Assembly: GCF_000378005.1 (NCBI RefSeq)
Contig: NZ_KB899040.1
Location: forward strand, 1,131,145-1,195,144
Direction of reading: 5' to 3'
From: Coprothermobacter platensis DSM 11748
GTDB lineage: Bacteria; Coprothermobacterota; Coprothermobacteria; Coprothermobacterales; Coprothermobacteraceae
Length of the DNA: 64,000 nt
Shown here: positions 53,290-61,142 of the stretch, piece after piece
How positions within the stretch are numbered: the first letter of the stretch is position 1
Layout: every line of letters begins with the position of its first letter
Position numbers and translations under genes: made by a program
Notes under the pieces: model-generated
Database searches by the model: none
What the model saw: the letters and a program-made list of their open reading frames with translations, nothing else
Told to the model about the DNA's origin: nothing

Positions 53290-54696
53290 ATGTTTAACGT
53301 TGTTATTAAAGCTTTTGGAGCGGCAGTTTTACTGCCACTCATCATTTTGGTGTTTGAACTACTCTTACGTGTGAATTTCTCCAAAGCTTTGAGATCTGCG
53401 CTTTACATTGGTATTGGACTGAACACGTTAACATCCATTCTCAATCCCTATTTTATGGGATTAATTGGAAAAGCTGTTTCAGACATGATTACAGGTAGCG
53501 GTGTAAATCTACCTTATGTTGACACAGGATGGTCATTGTTAGCATCTTTGGCTTACTCCACTCTCATAGGCGCTCTTATTATCCCAATAGGCATAGTAGT
53601 TAACTTAGTAATGGTTTTTCTTCACTGGACAGATACTCTGGACTTAGATTTGTGGAACTTCTGGCACTGGGCATTTGTAGGAAGCCTTGTCTACTACGCA
53701 ACAAATAATCTGGTTTATGGACTGCTAAGTGCTATCGCCATTGAAATGTTTCTTCTCATTCTTGGTGATGCCACAGCGCCAACCATGCAAAAGTTTTTCA
53801 ACTTACCTGGCCTTGCTTGGCCACATGCCAGCGGACAAGGCGGGACACTTATTGCTCTACCTGTAAAATGGATTTGCGATAAGATCGGCTTGAGCAAAAT
53901 AAAGTTAAATTCTCAAACCATACGGGACCGCTTGGGTCTGCTTGGCGACGCTTCGGTCATAGGCTTCATCATAGCTGTCATAATTGGGCTCATAGCCTGG
54001 AGTAGCAAACTTGGCGATTTACAAGTTTGGGGTAGTTTATTTGCACTCGGTATCGGAACTGCTGCATATATCTTCATGTATCCAAAAGCAACAGCCGCCT
54101 TAATGGAAGGATTTGAGCCACTTACTAGCAGAGTCAGTGAAATGCTGTCCAAGTCCGGTTCTCAAAGAGGGCTCAACTTTGGTATGGACTCCGCACTTTG
54201 CATTGGACATCCAGACGTTATAACCACTGGGTTACTGGTCATGCTTACCACAGTCCCGCTCATGTTTTTACTGCCTGGCAATAGGATTCTAATTCTCGGT
54301 GATATCGGTGTAACCCCATTCTTCTTAGCTTCAGCCGTAACGGCAATCATGGGCGGAAACATCATCACATCTTACATTGCCACAACCATATCTATGATCA
54401 TTACCCTCTATTTCAGTAGCGCCGTATCTGTGAATTTCGCTTCTTTGCTTACATCCATAGGTATCGCTCTTCCTGATACAGGTTCTGCCGTTGTTGGTGC
54501 TGATACAAGGCCCTTGCATGGTTTGTTCTGGATGTTAGGCAAGTGGACTATCGGAGGCATACCCGTTGGAATCATACTTACCTTTGTGGTTATCTTTGCC
54601 ATGCTTTTCTTCTTCCACCGCAATAAGACTGGTTGGTACAAAGCTTTCGGTTATGAAGAAGAAAAGGAAGAAACTGTAGCAGAAGCAAATTCATAA
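53290..54696 (+). CDS. PTS EIIC, galactitol family (GatC-like)
   Basis: 468-residue membrane permease with about ten hydrophobic segments and the GatC-like N-terminus (L-R-S-A-L-Y-I-G-I-G-L-N). Characteristic segments: T-D-T-L-D-L-D-L-W-N-F-W-H near residue 117 and M-D-S-A-L-C-I-G-H-P-D-V near 300. The C-terminal end is acidic. ATG 53290 has GGGAGGCGG. Galactitol-family permeases in sugar-acid operons are thought to take up other polyols or aldonates; here the downstream dehydratases suggest a hexonate. Confidence 0.9.
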   Translation: MFNVVIKAFGAAVLLPLIILVFELLLRVNFSKALRSALYIGIGLNTLTSILNPYFMGLIGKAVSDMITGSGVNLPYVDTGWSLLASLAYSTLIGALIIPIGIVVNLVMVFLHWTDTLDLDLWNFWHWAFVGSLVYYATNNLVYGLLSAIAIEMFLLILGDATAPTMQKFFNLPGLAWPHASGQGGTLIALPVKWICDKIGLSKIKLNSQTIRDRLGLLGDASVIGFIIAVIIGLIAWSSKLGDLQVWGSLFALGIGTAAYIFMYPKATAALMEGFEPLTSRVSEMLSKSGSQRGLNFGMDSALCIGHPDVITTGLLVMLTTVPLMFLLPGNRILILGDIGVTPFFLASAVTAIMGGNIITSYIATTISMIITLYFSSAVSVNFASLLTSIGIALPDTGSAVVGADTRPLHGLFWMLGKWTIGGIPVGIILTFVVIFAMLFFFHRNKTGWYKAFGYEEEKEETVAEANS

Positions 54697-54709
54697 ATAG
54701 CTTTTGCCC

Positions 54710-54756
54710 GTGATCCCACATCTGAGTTTTTCCACCTTACTTGGATGTGGGATCAC
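54710..54756 (+). promoter_or_regulatory. intra-operon hairpin between PTS and catabolic genes
   Basis: A perfect 13-bp stem (54710-54722 with 54744-54756) with a 21-nt loop containing a short T run; no T run after the stem. Likely a processing, stabilising or partial attenuation structure. Confidence 0.55.
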
Positions 54757-54789
54757 CCACCCGATGAAAAAGAAAGGAGCTGATTATAA

Positions 54790-55746
54790 ATGGCAAAATG
54801 GAAAGTTGTTGCCACAGCTGTTACCTTCGGTCGAATCAACAAAGAACCGCTTGAACGCCTTCAAAAGGCTGGTTGCGAAGTACTCTTAAACCCTTATGGA
54901 AGGCCTTTGACAGAGGATGAAATGATTAAGCTTGCATCGGACGCTGATGCCATTATCGTTGGTAACGATAAAGTTACAAGACACATCATGGAGAATTGCA
55001 AAAATCTCAAGTTAATTGCTAAACATGGTGTTGGAACAGATGGGATTGACATTAACGCGGCAAAAACACTGGGAATTACTGTGACGAATGCCCCAGCAAC
55101 CAACAATGAGGAAGTGGCAGACCTCACTTTCGGGCTCATGATTGCTCTTGCAAGAGGTATATGCAAGGCAAACACGGACACAAAAAATGGAAAGTGGATT
55201 AAACCGACTGGAGTAAGCCTTTACCAAAAAACCATTGGTATTGTAGGCGTTGGAGCCATTGGAAGGGCTGTATCAAAGAGAGCCACTGGTTTTAGCATGA
55301 ACATACTTGGCTATGACACAATGGAAAACGAAGAGGCAAAGCGGTTAGGTTTGAAGTTTGTACCATTAGATACACTTTTGCAGCAATCAGATTTTATAAC
55401 ATTGCATTTACCTTTGACTAACGACACGCGCAATTTACTGAACAAAGATAGGTTCCAGCAGATTAAAAAAGGTGCCATACTGATAAACACAGCACGCAGT
55501 CAATTATTAGATATGGATGCTTTGTATAAAGCACTTACCGATGGAACGCTAAGGGGATATGGGACAGATGTTTACGATTTTGAACCTCCTGAGCATCTAC
55601 CATTCTTTGATCTGGAAAATGTAATTCTCACGCCGCATATTGGTGGAACAACGCTGGAGTCCAATTTGCGTATGGGAAACACCGCCGTAGATAACGTGTT
55701 AGCTGTGTTAAATGGGCAAATTCCCCCCAACGTGGTTGAAGGATGA
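54790..55746 (+). CDS. D-isomer-specific 2-hydroxyacid dehydrogenase (phosphoglycerate-dehydrogenase-like)
   Basis: 318 residues, NAD-dependent. Rossmann motif G-V-G-A-I-G-R near residue 153; catalytic triad in N-T-A-R-S (Arg near 236), D-F-E-P-P-E (Glu near 265) and T-P-H-I-G-G (His near 283). No regulatory ACT domain. In this operon it more likely oxidises or reduces a sugar-acid intermediate than makes serine. ATG 54790 has AAAGGAG. Confidence 0.87.
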   Translation: MAKWKVVATAVTFGRINKEPLERLQKAGCEVLLNPYGRPLTEDEMIKLASDADAIIVGNDKVTRHIMENCKNLKLIAKHGVGTDGIDINAAKTLGITVTNAPATNNEEVADLTFGLMIALARGICKANTDTKNGKWIKPTGVSLYQKTIGIVGVGAIGRAVSKRATGFSMNILGYDTMENEEAKRLGLKFVPLDTLLQQSDFITLHLPLTNDTRNLLNKDRFQQIKKGAILINTARSQLLDMDALYKALTDGTLRGYGTDVYDFEPPEHLPFFDLENVILTPHIGGTTLESNLRMGNTAVDNVLAVLNGQIPPNVVEG

Positions 55747-55749
55747 GAA

Positions 55750-56079
55750 ATGTCAGATATTCAACGCTCAAACAGCTCTCAATGTAAGCAAGCATTATTA
55801 TTGCACCCTAAGGATGATGTCGCTGTGGCTTTATGCGCTTTGAAGAGCGGAGAAAACGTTCAAATAACCCTTGATAGGAATGTTGTTGATGTTGTCACTG
55901 CACAAGATGATATAGACATCTACCACAAAATTGCTATACATGATGTTAGTCAAGGAGCAGATGTTCATAAGTATGGAGAAGTTATCGGCGTAGCGTCTCA
56001 ACCTATAAAAAGAGGGCAATGGGTTCATATCCATAATGTGGAAAGTAAGGTATGGACAAATGCAAATAAAAGCATTTAG
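55750..56079 (+). CDS. UxaA-type dehydratase, N-terminal SAF-domain subunit
   Basis: 109 residues matching the small SAF domain of altronate/galactarate-type dehydratases: L-L-H-P-K-D-D-V-A-V-A-L, H-K-I-A-I-H-D-V near residue 56, K-Y-G-E-V-I-G-V-A near 75 and G-Q-W-V-H-I-H-N-V. In UxaA this domain is fused to the large domain; here it is a separate gene, overlapping the large-domain gene by 20 nt. ATG 55750 is 3 nt after the dehydrogenase stop. Confidence 0.85.
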   Translation: MSDIQRSNSSQCKQALLLHPKDDVAVALCALKSGENVQITLDRNVVDVVTAQDDIDIYHKIAIHDVSQGADVHKYGEVIGVASQPIKRGQWVHIHNVESKVWTNANKSI

Positions 56080-57229
56080 AAGACCTGATGGAACCTACGG
56101 AATAAGAAACAAGATTCTTATATTACCATCAGTAGGATGTGCAAATGAGACAGCCCGTTCAATAGCAGAACAAGTTGATGGAGCCATTTATGTGCCTAAC
56201 CCTAAAGGTTGCGGCCAAGTGGGCAAAAGTTTGGAGATAACCCGTAGAACGCTCTTGGGTTTTGCCTCAAATCCTAATATCTATGGCACCATCGTTGTTG
56301 GTTTGGGTTGTGAAACGGTCCAACCTCAAGCATTGTTTGAAGAAATTAAGAACCATTCTTTGAAACCCACTGAATTACTCATCATACAGGACGAAGGCGG
56401 AACTGTACGCACTGTGGAAAAAGGAATTAGACTCGCATCTGCTATGGCTCAAGAAATGTCCAAACAGCAGCGTGAACCAGCAGACATTTCTTGTTTATTG
56501 CTTGCCACCAACTGCGGTGGCTCAGACGCTACTTCAGGCATTAGCGCAAACGCCGCATTAGGTTACTGCAGCGACTTAATCGTTAAAGAAGGTGGCAGCG
56601 TCATCCTCGGTGAAACTACAGAGTTTATCGGTGCTGAGCACATCTTATCTCGCAGGGCAAAAGATGATAACGTGCGCAAAAACCTTCTGCACATCGTTCA
56701 CTCATTAGAAAAAGAGTTCATAGAAAAAGGCATCGATCTTCGTGGGGCAAACCCGTCACCAGGAAACATAAGAGGTGGGTTAAGCACTCTATCTGAGAAA
56801 TCACTTGGTTCCATCGTTAAAGGAGGTACGTCAGCAGTTAATGAAGTCGTCAAATACGCTGAGAAGCCTTCCCAGAAAGGCCTCATAATCATGGACACGC
56901 CAGGGTACGATATTGAATCTGTTACGGCCATGGCTGCAGGCGGAGCACAGTTATGTGTATTTACTACGGGGCGAGGAACGCCCATAGGAAACGCACTCAT
57001 TCCTGTCATTAAGGTAACAGGAAATCCTCGTACGTTTGAGAACATGAGGGACAACATGGATGTAGATGCATCTTCCATAATACGTGGCACACAAACCATT
57101 GCAGAATGTGGCGATCAACTTTTTAACGAAATAATTGATGTTTGCAACGGCAAGCTTACAAAAGCGGAAACATATAACTTTTCTGAAAGCGCTATTTACA
57201 GGCCACAAGAGCCATGGTGTTCCTGGTAA
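56060..57229 (+). CDS. UxaA-type sugar-acid dehydratase, large C-terminal subunit
   Basis: 389 residues resembling the large domain of altronate dehydratase: F-R-R-P-D-G-T-Y-G-I-R-N near the start, N-P-K-G-C-G-Q near residue 50, T-N-C-G-G-S-D near 148 and G-E-T-T-E-F-I-G-A-E-H near 183. The conserved Cys near 51, 149 and in C-G-D fit the iron-dependent family. It should dehydrate an aldonate to a 2-keto-3-deoxy acid. I chose ATG 56060 (AAGG upstream); the frame starts at 56036. Confidence 0.85.
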   Translation: MQIKAFRRPDGTYGIRNKILILPSVGCANETARSIAEQVDGAIYVPNPKGCGQVGKSLEITRRTLLGFASNPNIYGTIVVGLGCETVQPQALFEEIKNHSLKPTELLIIQDEGGTVRTVEKGIRLASAMAQEMSKQQREPADISCLLLATNCGGSDATSGISANAALGYCSDLIVKEGGSVILGETTEFIGAEHILSRRAKDDNVRKNLLHIVHSLEKEFIEKGIDLRGANPSPGNIRGGLSTLSEKSLGSIVKGGTSAVNEVVKYAEKPSQKGLIIMDTPGYDIESVTAMAAGGAQLCVFTTGRGTPIGNALIPVIKVTGNPRTFENMRDNMDVDASSIIRGTQTIAECGDQLFNEIIDVCNGKLTKAETYNFSESAIYRPQEPWCSW

Positions 57230-57263
57230 AGATGAAATTTACTTAAAGGAGGTACTTAAAAAC

Positions 57264-58412
57264 GTGAAAATAACATCCATCGATGTGTACAAGGTCAAAC
57301 CACGCTGGATATTCATAAAAGTGGGAACAGATGAAGGTATCTACGGGTGGGGAGAACTCATATCAGGGACAAAAACAGAAACCGTGGTAGCCGGCGTTAA
57401 GGAAATGGGCGAAACCATTATAGGCAAAAATCCCATGCAAATTGAAGATATTTGGCAAACATTGTACCGCTCGTTCTTTAGGGGTGGACCTATCAATATG
57501 ACCATTCTATCGGGCATTGAAATGGCACTCTGGGACATCAAAGGAAAATATTTCAACATACCTGTGTACGAATTTTTGGGAGGCCGCAGTAGAGATAGAA
57601 TAATGGTTTATTCATGGATAGGCGGAGACAGACCTGGCCAAACTGTGGCTGACGAAGCCCTGGATAGAAAAAACAAAGGTTTCAAAGCCATAAAGATGAA
57701 TGCCACTTCGGAAATGCATTATGTGGATTCCTTCAAGAAAGTGGATGAAGTTCTTAAAAGAGTAGATTCCATACGTAGTGCTGTAGGTTATGATTTGGAA
57801 ATTGGTATAGATTTTCACGGCCGAGTACATAAACCCATGGCAAAAGTCCTTGCGAAAGAACTTGAGAAATACAGACCCATGTTCATAGAAGAGCCTGTCT
57901 TGCCGGAAAATGACGATGCATTGATAGAGATCGCTTCTCACACATCTATACCCATTGCTACAGGCGAAAGGCTTTATACGCGTTGGGGTTTCAAAGACGT
58001 TTTTAGAAGCGGTTTAGTAGATATCATCCAACCGGATGTAGCCATGACAGGCGGCATTTTGGAAACAAAGAAGATTGCAGCCATGGCAGAAGCTTTCGAT
58101 ATCGCTGTGGCGCCTCATGCACCTTATGGACCCATAGCATTGGCTGCTACATTACAAGTAGACAGCTGCACTCCCAATGTGTTTATTCAAGAACAAAGCT
58201 TAGGCATCCATTACAACATGGGATTCGATTTGCTCGACTTTGTAAAGAACAAGGAAATCTTCAGTTACAAAGATGGCTTTGTGGATATCCCGCAAAAACC
58301 AGGTTTGGGTATAGAAATCGATGAAGATTTAGTCAAGTCCGTTGCTGAAGAAGGCTTACATTGGACCAATCCTAAATGGCGCAATTATGACGGCACAATT
58401 GCGGAATGGTAG
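57264..58412 (+). CDS. dgoD: D-galactonate dehydratase-like enzyme, enolase superfamily
   Basis: 382 residues, the same length as E. coli DgoD, and similar from the first strand (K-I-T-S-I-D-V-Y-K-V-K-P-R-W) to the end (I-A-E-W). The catalytic set is in place: D-F-H-G-R near residue 183 (metal Asp and catalytic His), E-E-P-V near 209, G-E-R-L near 235 and A-P-H-A-P near 285. DgoD turns D-galactonate into 2-keto-3-deoxygalactonate. GTG 57264 follows AAAGGAGGT; the open frame upstream to 57135 overlaps the uxaA-like gene and is not likely used. Confidence 0.88.
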   Translation: MKITSIDVYKVKPRWIFIKVGTDEGIYGWGELISGTKTETVVAGVKEMGETIIGKNPMQIEDIWQTLYRSFFRGGPINMTILSGIEMALWDIKGKYFNIPVYEFLGGRSRDRIMVYSWIGGDRPGQTVADEALDRKNKGFKAIKMNATSEMHYVDSFKKVDEVLKRVDSIRSAVGYDLEIGIDFHGRVHKPMAKVLAKELEKYRPMFIEEPVLPENDDALIEIASHTSIPIATGERLYTRWGFKDVFRSGLVDIIQPDVAMTGGILETKKIAAMAEAFDIAVAPHAPYGPIALAATLQVDSCTPNVFIQEQSLGIHYNMGFDLLDFVKNKEIFSYKDGFVDIPQKPGLGIEIDEDLVKSVAEEGLHWTNPKWRNYDGTIAEW

Positions 58413-58464
58413 ACCGTACAAAGTCAGTCTGTAAATAACTTTAGTTAAATAAGGAGGAACAAAA

Positions 58465-59115
58465 ATGAGAGATTATGAAGTGTTAAATAAAATAAAGGAA
58501 CTTGGAGTATGCGCCATTGTTAGAGGTACTTCTTCTGAATCATTGTTCCGAATAGCCGATGCACTCATTGAAGGCGGAGTCGGTGCCATTGAAGTTACCT
58601 TTGATACACCCGGAGCACCGAAAATGGTGGAAGACCTCGCGAAAAAATATTCCAGCAGTATCCTCATCGGTGCAGGTACAGTACTTGACCCTGAAACAGC
58701 CAGAATAGCTATCTTATCCGGTGCACGCTTCATATTGGCTCCTTCCCTGAATATCGGCATGGTCCGCATGTGCCAGCGCTACAGCGTACTTCCAGTACCT
58801 GGTATTCTGACCCCCACAGAAGCAGTCACAGCACGTGAAAATGGTGCGCAGTTAGTCAAGGTGTTTCCAGCAGGTGTGATGGGTCCAAACTATATTAAGC
58901 AAATTAAGAGCCCCCTACCCCAACTTGAAATGATGGCTGTGGGAGCAATAAATACAGAGAATTTTGCCGACTTCATAAAAGCAGGTGCTTGCTCCGCTGG
59001 AATAGGAAGCGACCTTGTTAACAAGAAGCTTGTTGAAGAAGGCAATTTCCAAGAAATCACGAAGAGAGCAAAAACCTTTACAAGCATATTCCAAGAACTG
59101 AAGAAATCTGCTTAG
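58465..59115 (+). CDS. 2-keto-3-deoxy-6-phosphogluconate/galactonate aldolase
   Basis: 216-residue class I aldolase of the Eda/DgoA family. The Schiff-base Lys lies in L-V-K-V-F-P-A near residue 133, the catalytic Glu in A-I-E-V-T-F-D near 43, and the start A-I-V-R-G-T is typical. It splits KDPG or KDPGal into pyruvate and glyceraldehyde-3-phosphate. ATG 58465 has AAGGAGG. Gluconate versus galactonate stereochemistry cannot be told from sequence; DgoD next door favours galacto. Confidence 0.9.
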   Translation: MRDYEVLNKIKELGVCAIVRGTSSESLFRIADALIEGGVGAIEVTFDTPGAPKMVEDLAKKYSSSILIGAGTVLDPETARIAILSGARFILAPSLNIGMVRMCQRYSVLPVPGILTPTEAVTARENGAQLVKVFPAGVMGPNYIKQIKSPLPQLEMMAVGAINTENFADFIKAGACSAGIGSDLVNKKLVEEGNFQEITKRAKTFTSIFQELKKSA

Positions 59116-59144
59116 TAACTATTCTTAAGGCGGTGAGAACGAAT

Positions 59145-59411
59145 ATGTTGACTAAAAAGTTTGTTGTAGAAAACGAAGTTGGGCTTCACGCTCGCCCGGC
59201 TTCACTTTTTGTTGAAACAGCAAACAAATTCAAATCGAGTGTGTTCGTAAAAAAAGATGGAACAGTGGTAAATGCCAAAAGCATTCTCGGCATACTATCG
59301 CTGGGAGCTGAAAAAGGCGCAGAGTTAGAAGTAGCTGTAGATGGCGAAGACGAAGAAGCCGCCTTGAAAGCTATACAGCAGCTGATGCAGACCAAATTCG
59401 GCGAAGAATAG
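59145..59411 (+). CDS. ptsH: phosphocarrier protein HPr
   Basis: 88 residues. Active-site His in G-L-H-A-R-P-A (residue 15) and the HPr-kinase Ser region K-S-I-L-G-I-L-S-L (Ser near 46). So it can carry phosphate from enzyme I to EIIA proteins and can probably be Ser-phosphorylated for catabolite control. ATG 59145 lies after an AAGGCGGTGAG site; the frame opens at 59133. Unusually, it closes a catabolic operon and is not next to ptsI, which is not in the window. Confidence 0.93.
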   Translation: MLTKKFVVENEVGLHARPASLFVETANKFKSSVFVKKDGTVVNAKSILGILSLGAEKGAELEVAVDGEDEEAALKAIQQLMQTKFGEE

Positions 59412-59413
59412 CA

Positions 59414-59448
59414 AAAGAGGAGGGTTCCATCAGGGGGCCCTCCTCTTT
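59414..59448. terminator. bidirectional terminator between ptsH and the GNAT gene
   Basis: A perfect 11-bp stem (59414-59424 with 59438-59448) with A-rich and T-rich outer arms; the GNAT gene on the minus strand ends inside it. Confidence 0.8.
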
Positions 59449-60043
59449 ATTTCCCTATTTGTTTTCTCATGCGATGAAAATGAAGGGTAATGTTAGACAT
59501 CAGATTAATATCGTAAGTTCGTTGAATTTCATAACCATAGTGAAGGTAAATACGAATAGCTCGCTCGTTTTCCGCTTCAACGTCAAGGCACATAAAATAA
59601 GCCCCCTGTTTCAAGGCTTCATTTTCTATGTAGTTCATTAGCATACTGGCAATCCCACGTCCTTGCATGATGGGATAAACGGATAAAAAAGCAATGTAGT
59701 ACTCATCCTTTGTGATTCTGCTAACGACTGAATCTAACCTAAGCAGTGCCGGTAGTATATTGAAAAACCTAAGTTTTAACATTTTTAGCATTAAATAACC
59801 AGTATGCAGTTGTTCTCTTTGTTTTTCCATATAACTATATCCAACCACCATGCCTAAAATGCTTTCATCTTCGACGAAACACGTATGTGAGTAACTAAAG
59901 AGATTGTTATTCTGGCAATATAGATATTGCATTAAATCGCGAACATTGTTTTCCCCGAATAAGTTACAGAAAAAAGGAGCAGCTAAAAGAACCAAATTTG
60001 AAAAGTCTTCTTTGCCGGCCTTAATCCCCTTCTGTAGTTCCAT
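59447..60043 (-). CDS. GNAT-family N-acetyltransferase
   Basis: 198 residues with the acetyl-CoA-binding motif near residues 131-145: L-S-V-Y-P-I-M-Q-G-R-G-I-A-S (Q/R-x-x-G-x-G/A pattern), followed by M-C-L-D-V-E-A-E-N-E-R-A-I-R-I-Y, the usual C-terminal GNAT strand. The GGAGG site 9 nt before ATG 60043 decides the start; the frame goes to 60127. Its 3' end is in the shared terminator. Acceptor substrate unknown. Confidence 0.85.
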   Translation of the reverse strand: MELQKGIKAGKEDFSNLVLLAAPFFCNLFGENNVRDLMQYLYCQNNNLFSYSHTCFVEDESILGMVVGYSYMEKQREQLHTGYLMLKMLKLRFFNILPALLRLDSVVSRITKDEYYIAFLSVYPIMQGRGIASMLMNYIENEALKQGAYFMCLDVEAENERAIRIYLHYGYEIQRTYDINLMSNITLHFHRMRKQIGK

Positions 60044-60094
60044 ACCCTTTAGCCTCCGCCTCCATATAAATGATATAACGCCCTTGCCACACTG

Positions 60095-60100
60095 TATAAT
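60095..60100 (+). promoter_or_regulatory. -10 box candidate for radC
   Basis: TATAAT about 50 nt before the radC start, preceded by TG; weak -35 region. Confidence 0.3.
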
Positions 60101-60152
60101 GGAGACATGCCAGTTTTCCGCATACATATAACAATGGTGAGGTTTATGTACT

Positions 60153-60860
60153 GTGAGTGATCCAATCTATAAAATTCCTATAAAAGAATGGATTGTGTCA
60201 GAACGCCCCAGAGAGCTTTTGCTTACAAAAGGTCCTCAATACCTTTCTGATGCCAAGTTGCTGGCAATTATCCTTAGAACAGGCACAAGAGAGGAAACGG
60301 CAGAAGATTTAGCCTTGCGATTACTGAATACCTTTGGTGGTCTTACTGGCCTTTATAAGGCGGGTACAGAACAGCTTTTGGAGGTAAAAGGTGTCGGCAT
60401 GGCAAAAGCTGCTCAGATAAAAGCAGCGCTTGAAATAGGCAAACGATTGCTCCAAGATGAAACAGCGGAAGAAATAAAAATAGGTAGCCCAGAAGATGCG
60501 GTGCAATATGCCGCTCAGTATTTCTTACCCATGCTTATGAATGAGAACAAGGAACATTTTTGGGTACTCTTGTTAGATAGAAAAAATCATCCCATAAAGC
60601 ACGTTGAACTTAGCGTTGGTACTTCCATACAAACTACAGTGGATCCAAAAGAAATTGTAAGGGAAATAAGTCTAACATCTGCCCAAGCCATTATTGTCAT
60701 ACATAACCATCCCAGCGGAGATCCAAGCCCCAGCAAAGAAGATATTTCAGCCACAAAATTATTAAAACAAGCTTGCGAGCTTGTAGGAGCTCAACTCCTT
60801 GACCACGTCATTATTGGAAAAAACAGACATCTAAGCTTAGCCAGAGAAAAGTTAATTTAA
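60153..60860 (+). CDS. radC: RadC-family JAMM protein
   Basis: 235 residues: an N-terminal helix-hairpin-helix-like part (E-V-K-G-V-G-M-A-K-A-A near residue 73) and a C-terminal JAMM/MPN domain with the metal motif H-N-H-P-S-G-D-P-x-P-S-x-E-D near residue 188-201. Once thought to be a DNA repair protein, its function is unsettled. Start GTG 60153 after GGTGAGG; an ATG just upstream is out of frame and closes at once. A repair polymerase operon follows. Confidence 0.92.
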   Translation: MSDPIYKIPIKEWIVSERPRELLLTKGPQYLSDAKLLAIILRTGTREETAEDLALRLLNTFGGLTGLYKAGTEQLLEVKGVGMAKAAQIKAALEIGKRLLQDETAEEIKIGSPEDAVQYAAQYFLPMLMNENKEHFWVLLLDRKNHPIKHVELSVGTSIQTTVDPKEIVREISLTSAQAIIVIHNHPSGDPSPSKEDISATKLLKQACELVGAQLLDHVIIGKNRHLSLAREKLI

Positions 60861-60908
60861 GAATTTTTCCTAAGTGCTAATGCTGTCTATATATGGTATA
60901 CATTTGTG

Positions 60909-60917
60909 TGCTATACT
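60909..60917 (+). promoter_or_regulatory. extended -10 promoter for a leaderless DUF6504-dinB mRNA
   Basis: TGCTATACT (TG-n-TATACT) with exactly 6 nt to ATG 60924 and no SD. This spacing puts the transcription start at or next to the ATG. Confidence 0.5.
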
Positions 60918-60923
60918 ATGGGC

Positions 60924-61142
60924 ATGACGGTCATAGTGCTTTATCATGGCGCAGAGTTCAAACCGTTAGCTTTTAGAAACGGACAAAGCTGGCTAAAAGT
61001 TAAAATTTTGCAGCAAAAGTGGCAGCAGCCGCAAGGTAACCGTCAACTTTACCATTTTGTTGTTTCCACAGAAGAAGATCAAATTTGGGAACTTATTTAT
61101 ATGTCTCCAGATGGCTATTGGAAAGGATGGTGTTTACCATGA
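60924..61142 (+). CDS. small protein upstream of dinB (DUF6504-like)
   Basis: About 72 residues, basic and rich in Trp (five W). The pattern K-P-L-A-F-R-N-G-Q-S-W near the start, then Q-Q-K-W-Q-Q-P, ...Y-H-F-V-V and G-Y-W-K-G-W resembles small DUF6504-type proteins found next to Y-family polymerase genes. Its end overlaps the dinB start by 4 nt (ATGA), so translation is coupled. ATG 60924 is chosen from the promoter spacing; GTG 60906 and ATG 60918 are alternatives. A polymerase-accessory role is inferred only from position. Confidence 0.6.
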   Translation: MTVIVLYHGAEFKPLAFRNGQSWLKVKILQQKWQQPQGNRQLYHFVVSTEEDQIWELIYMSPDGYWKGWCLP

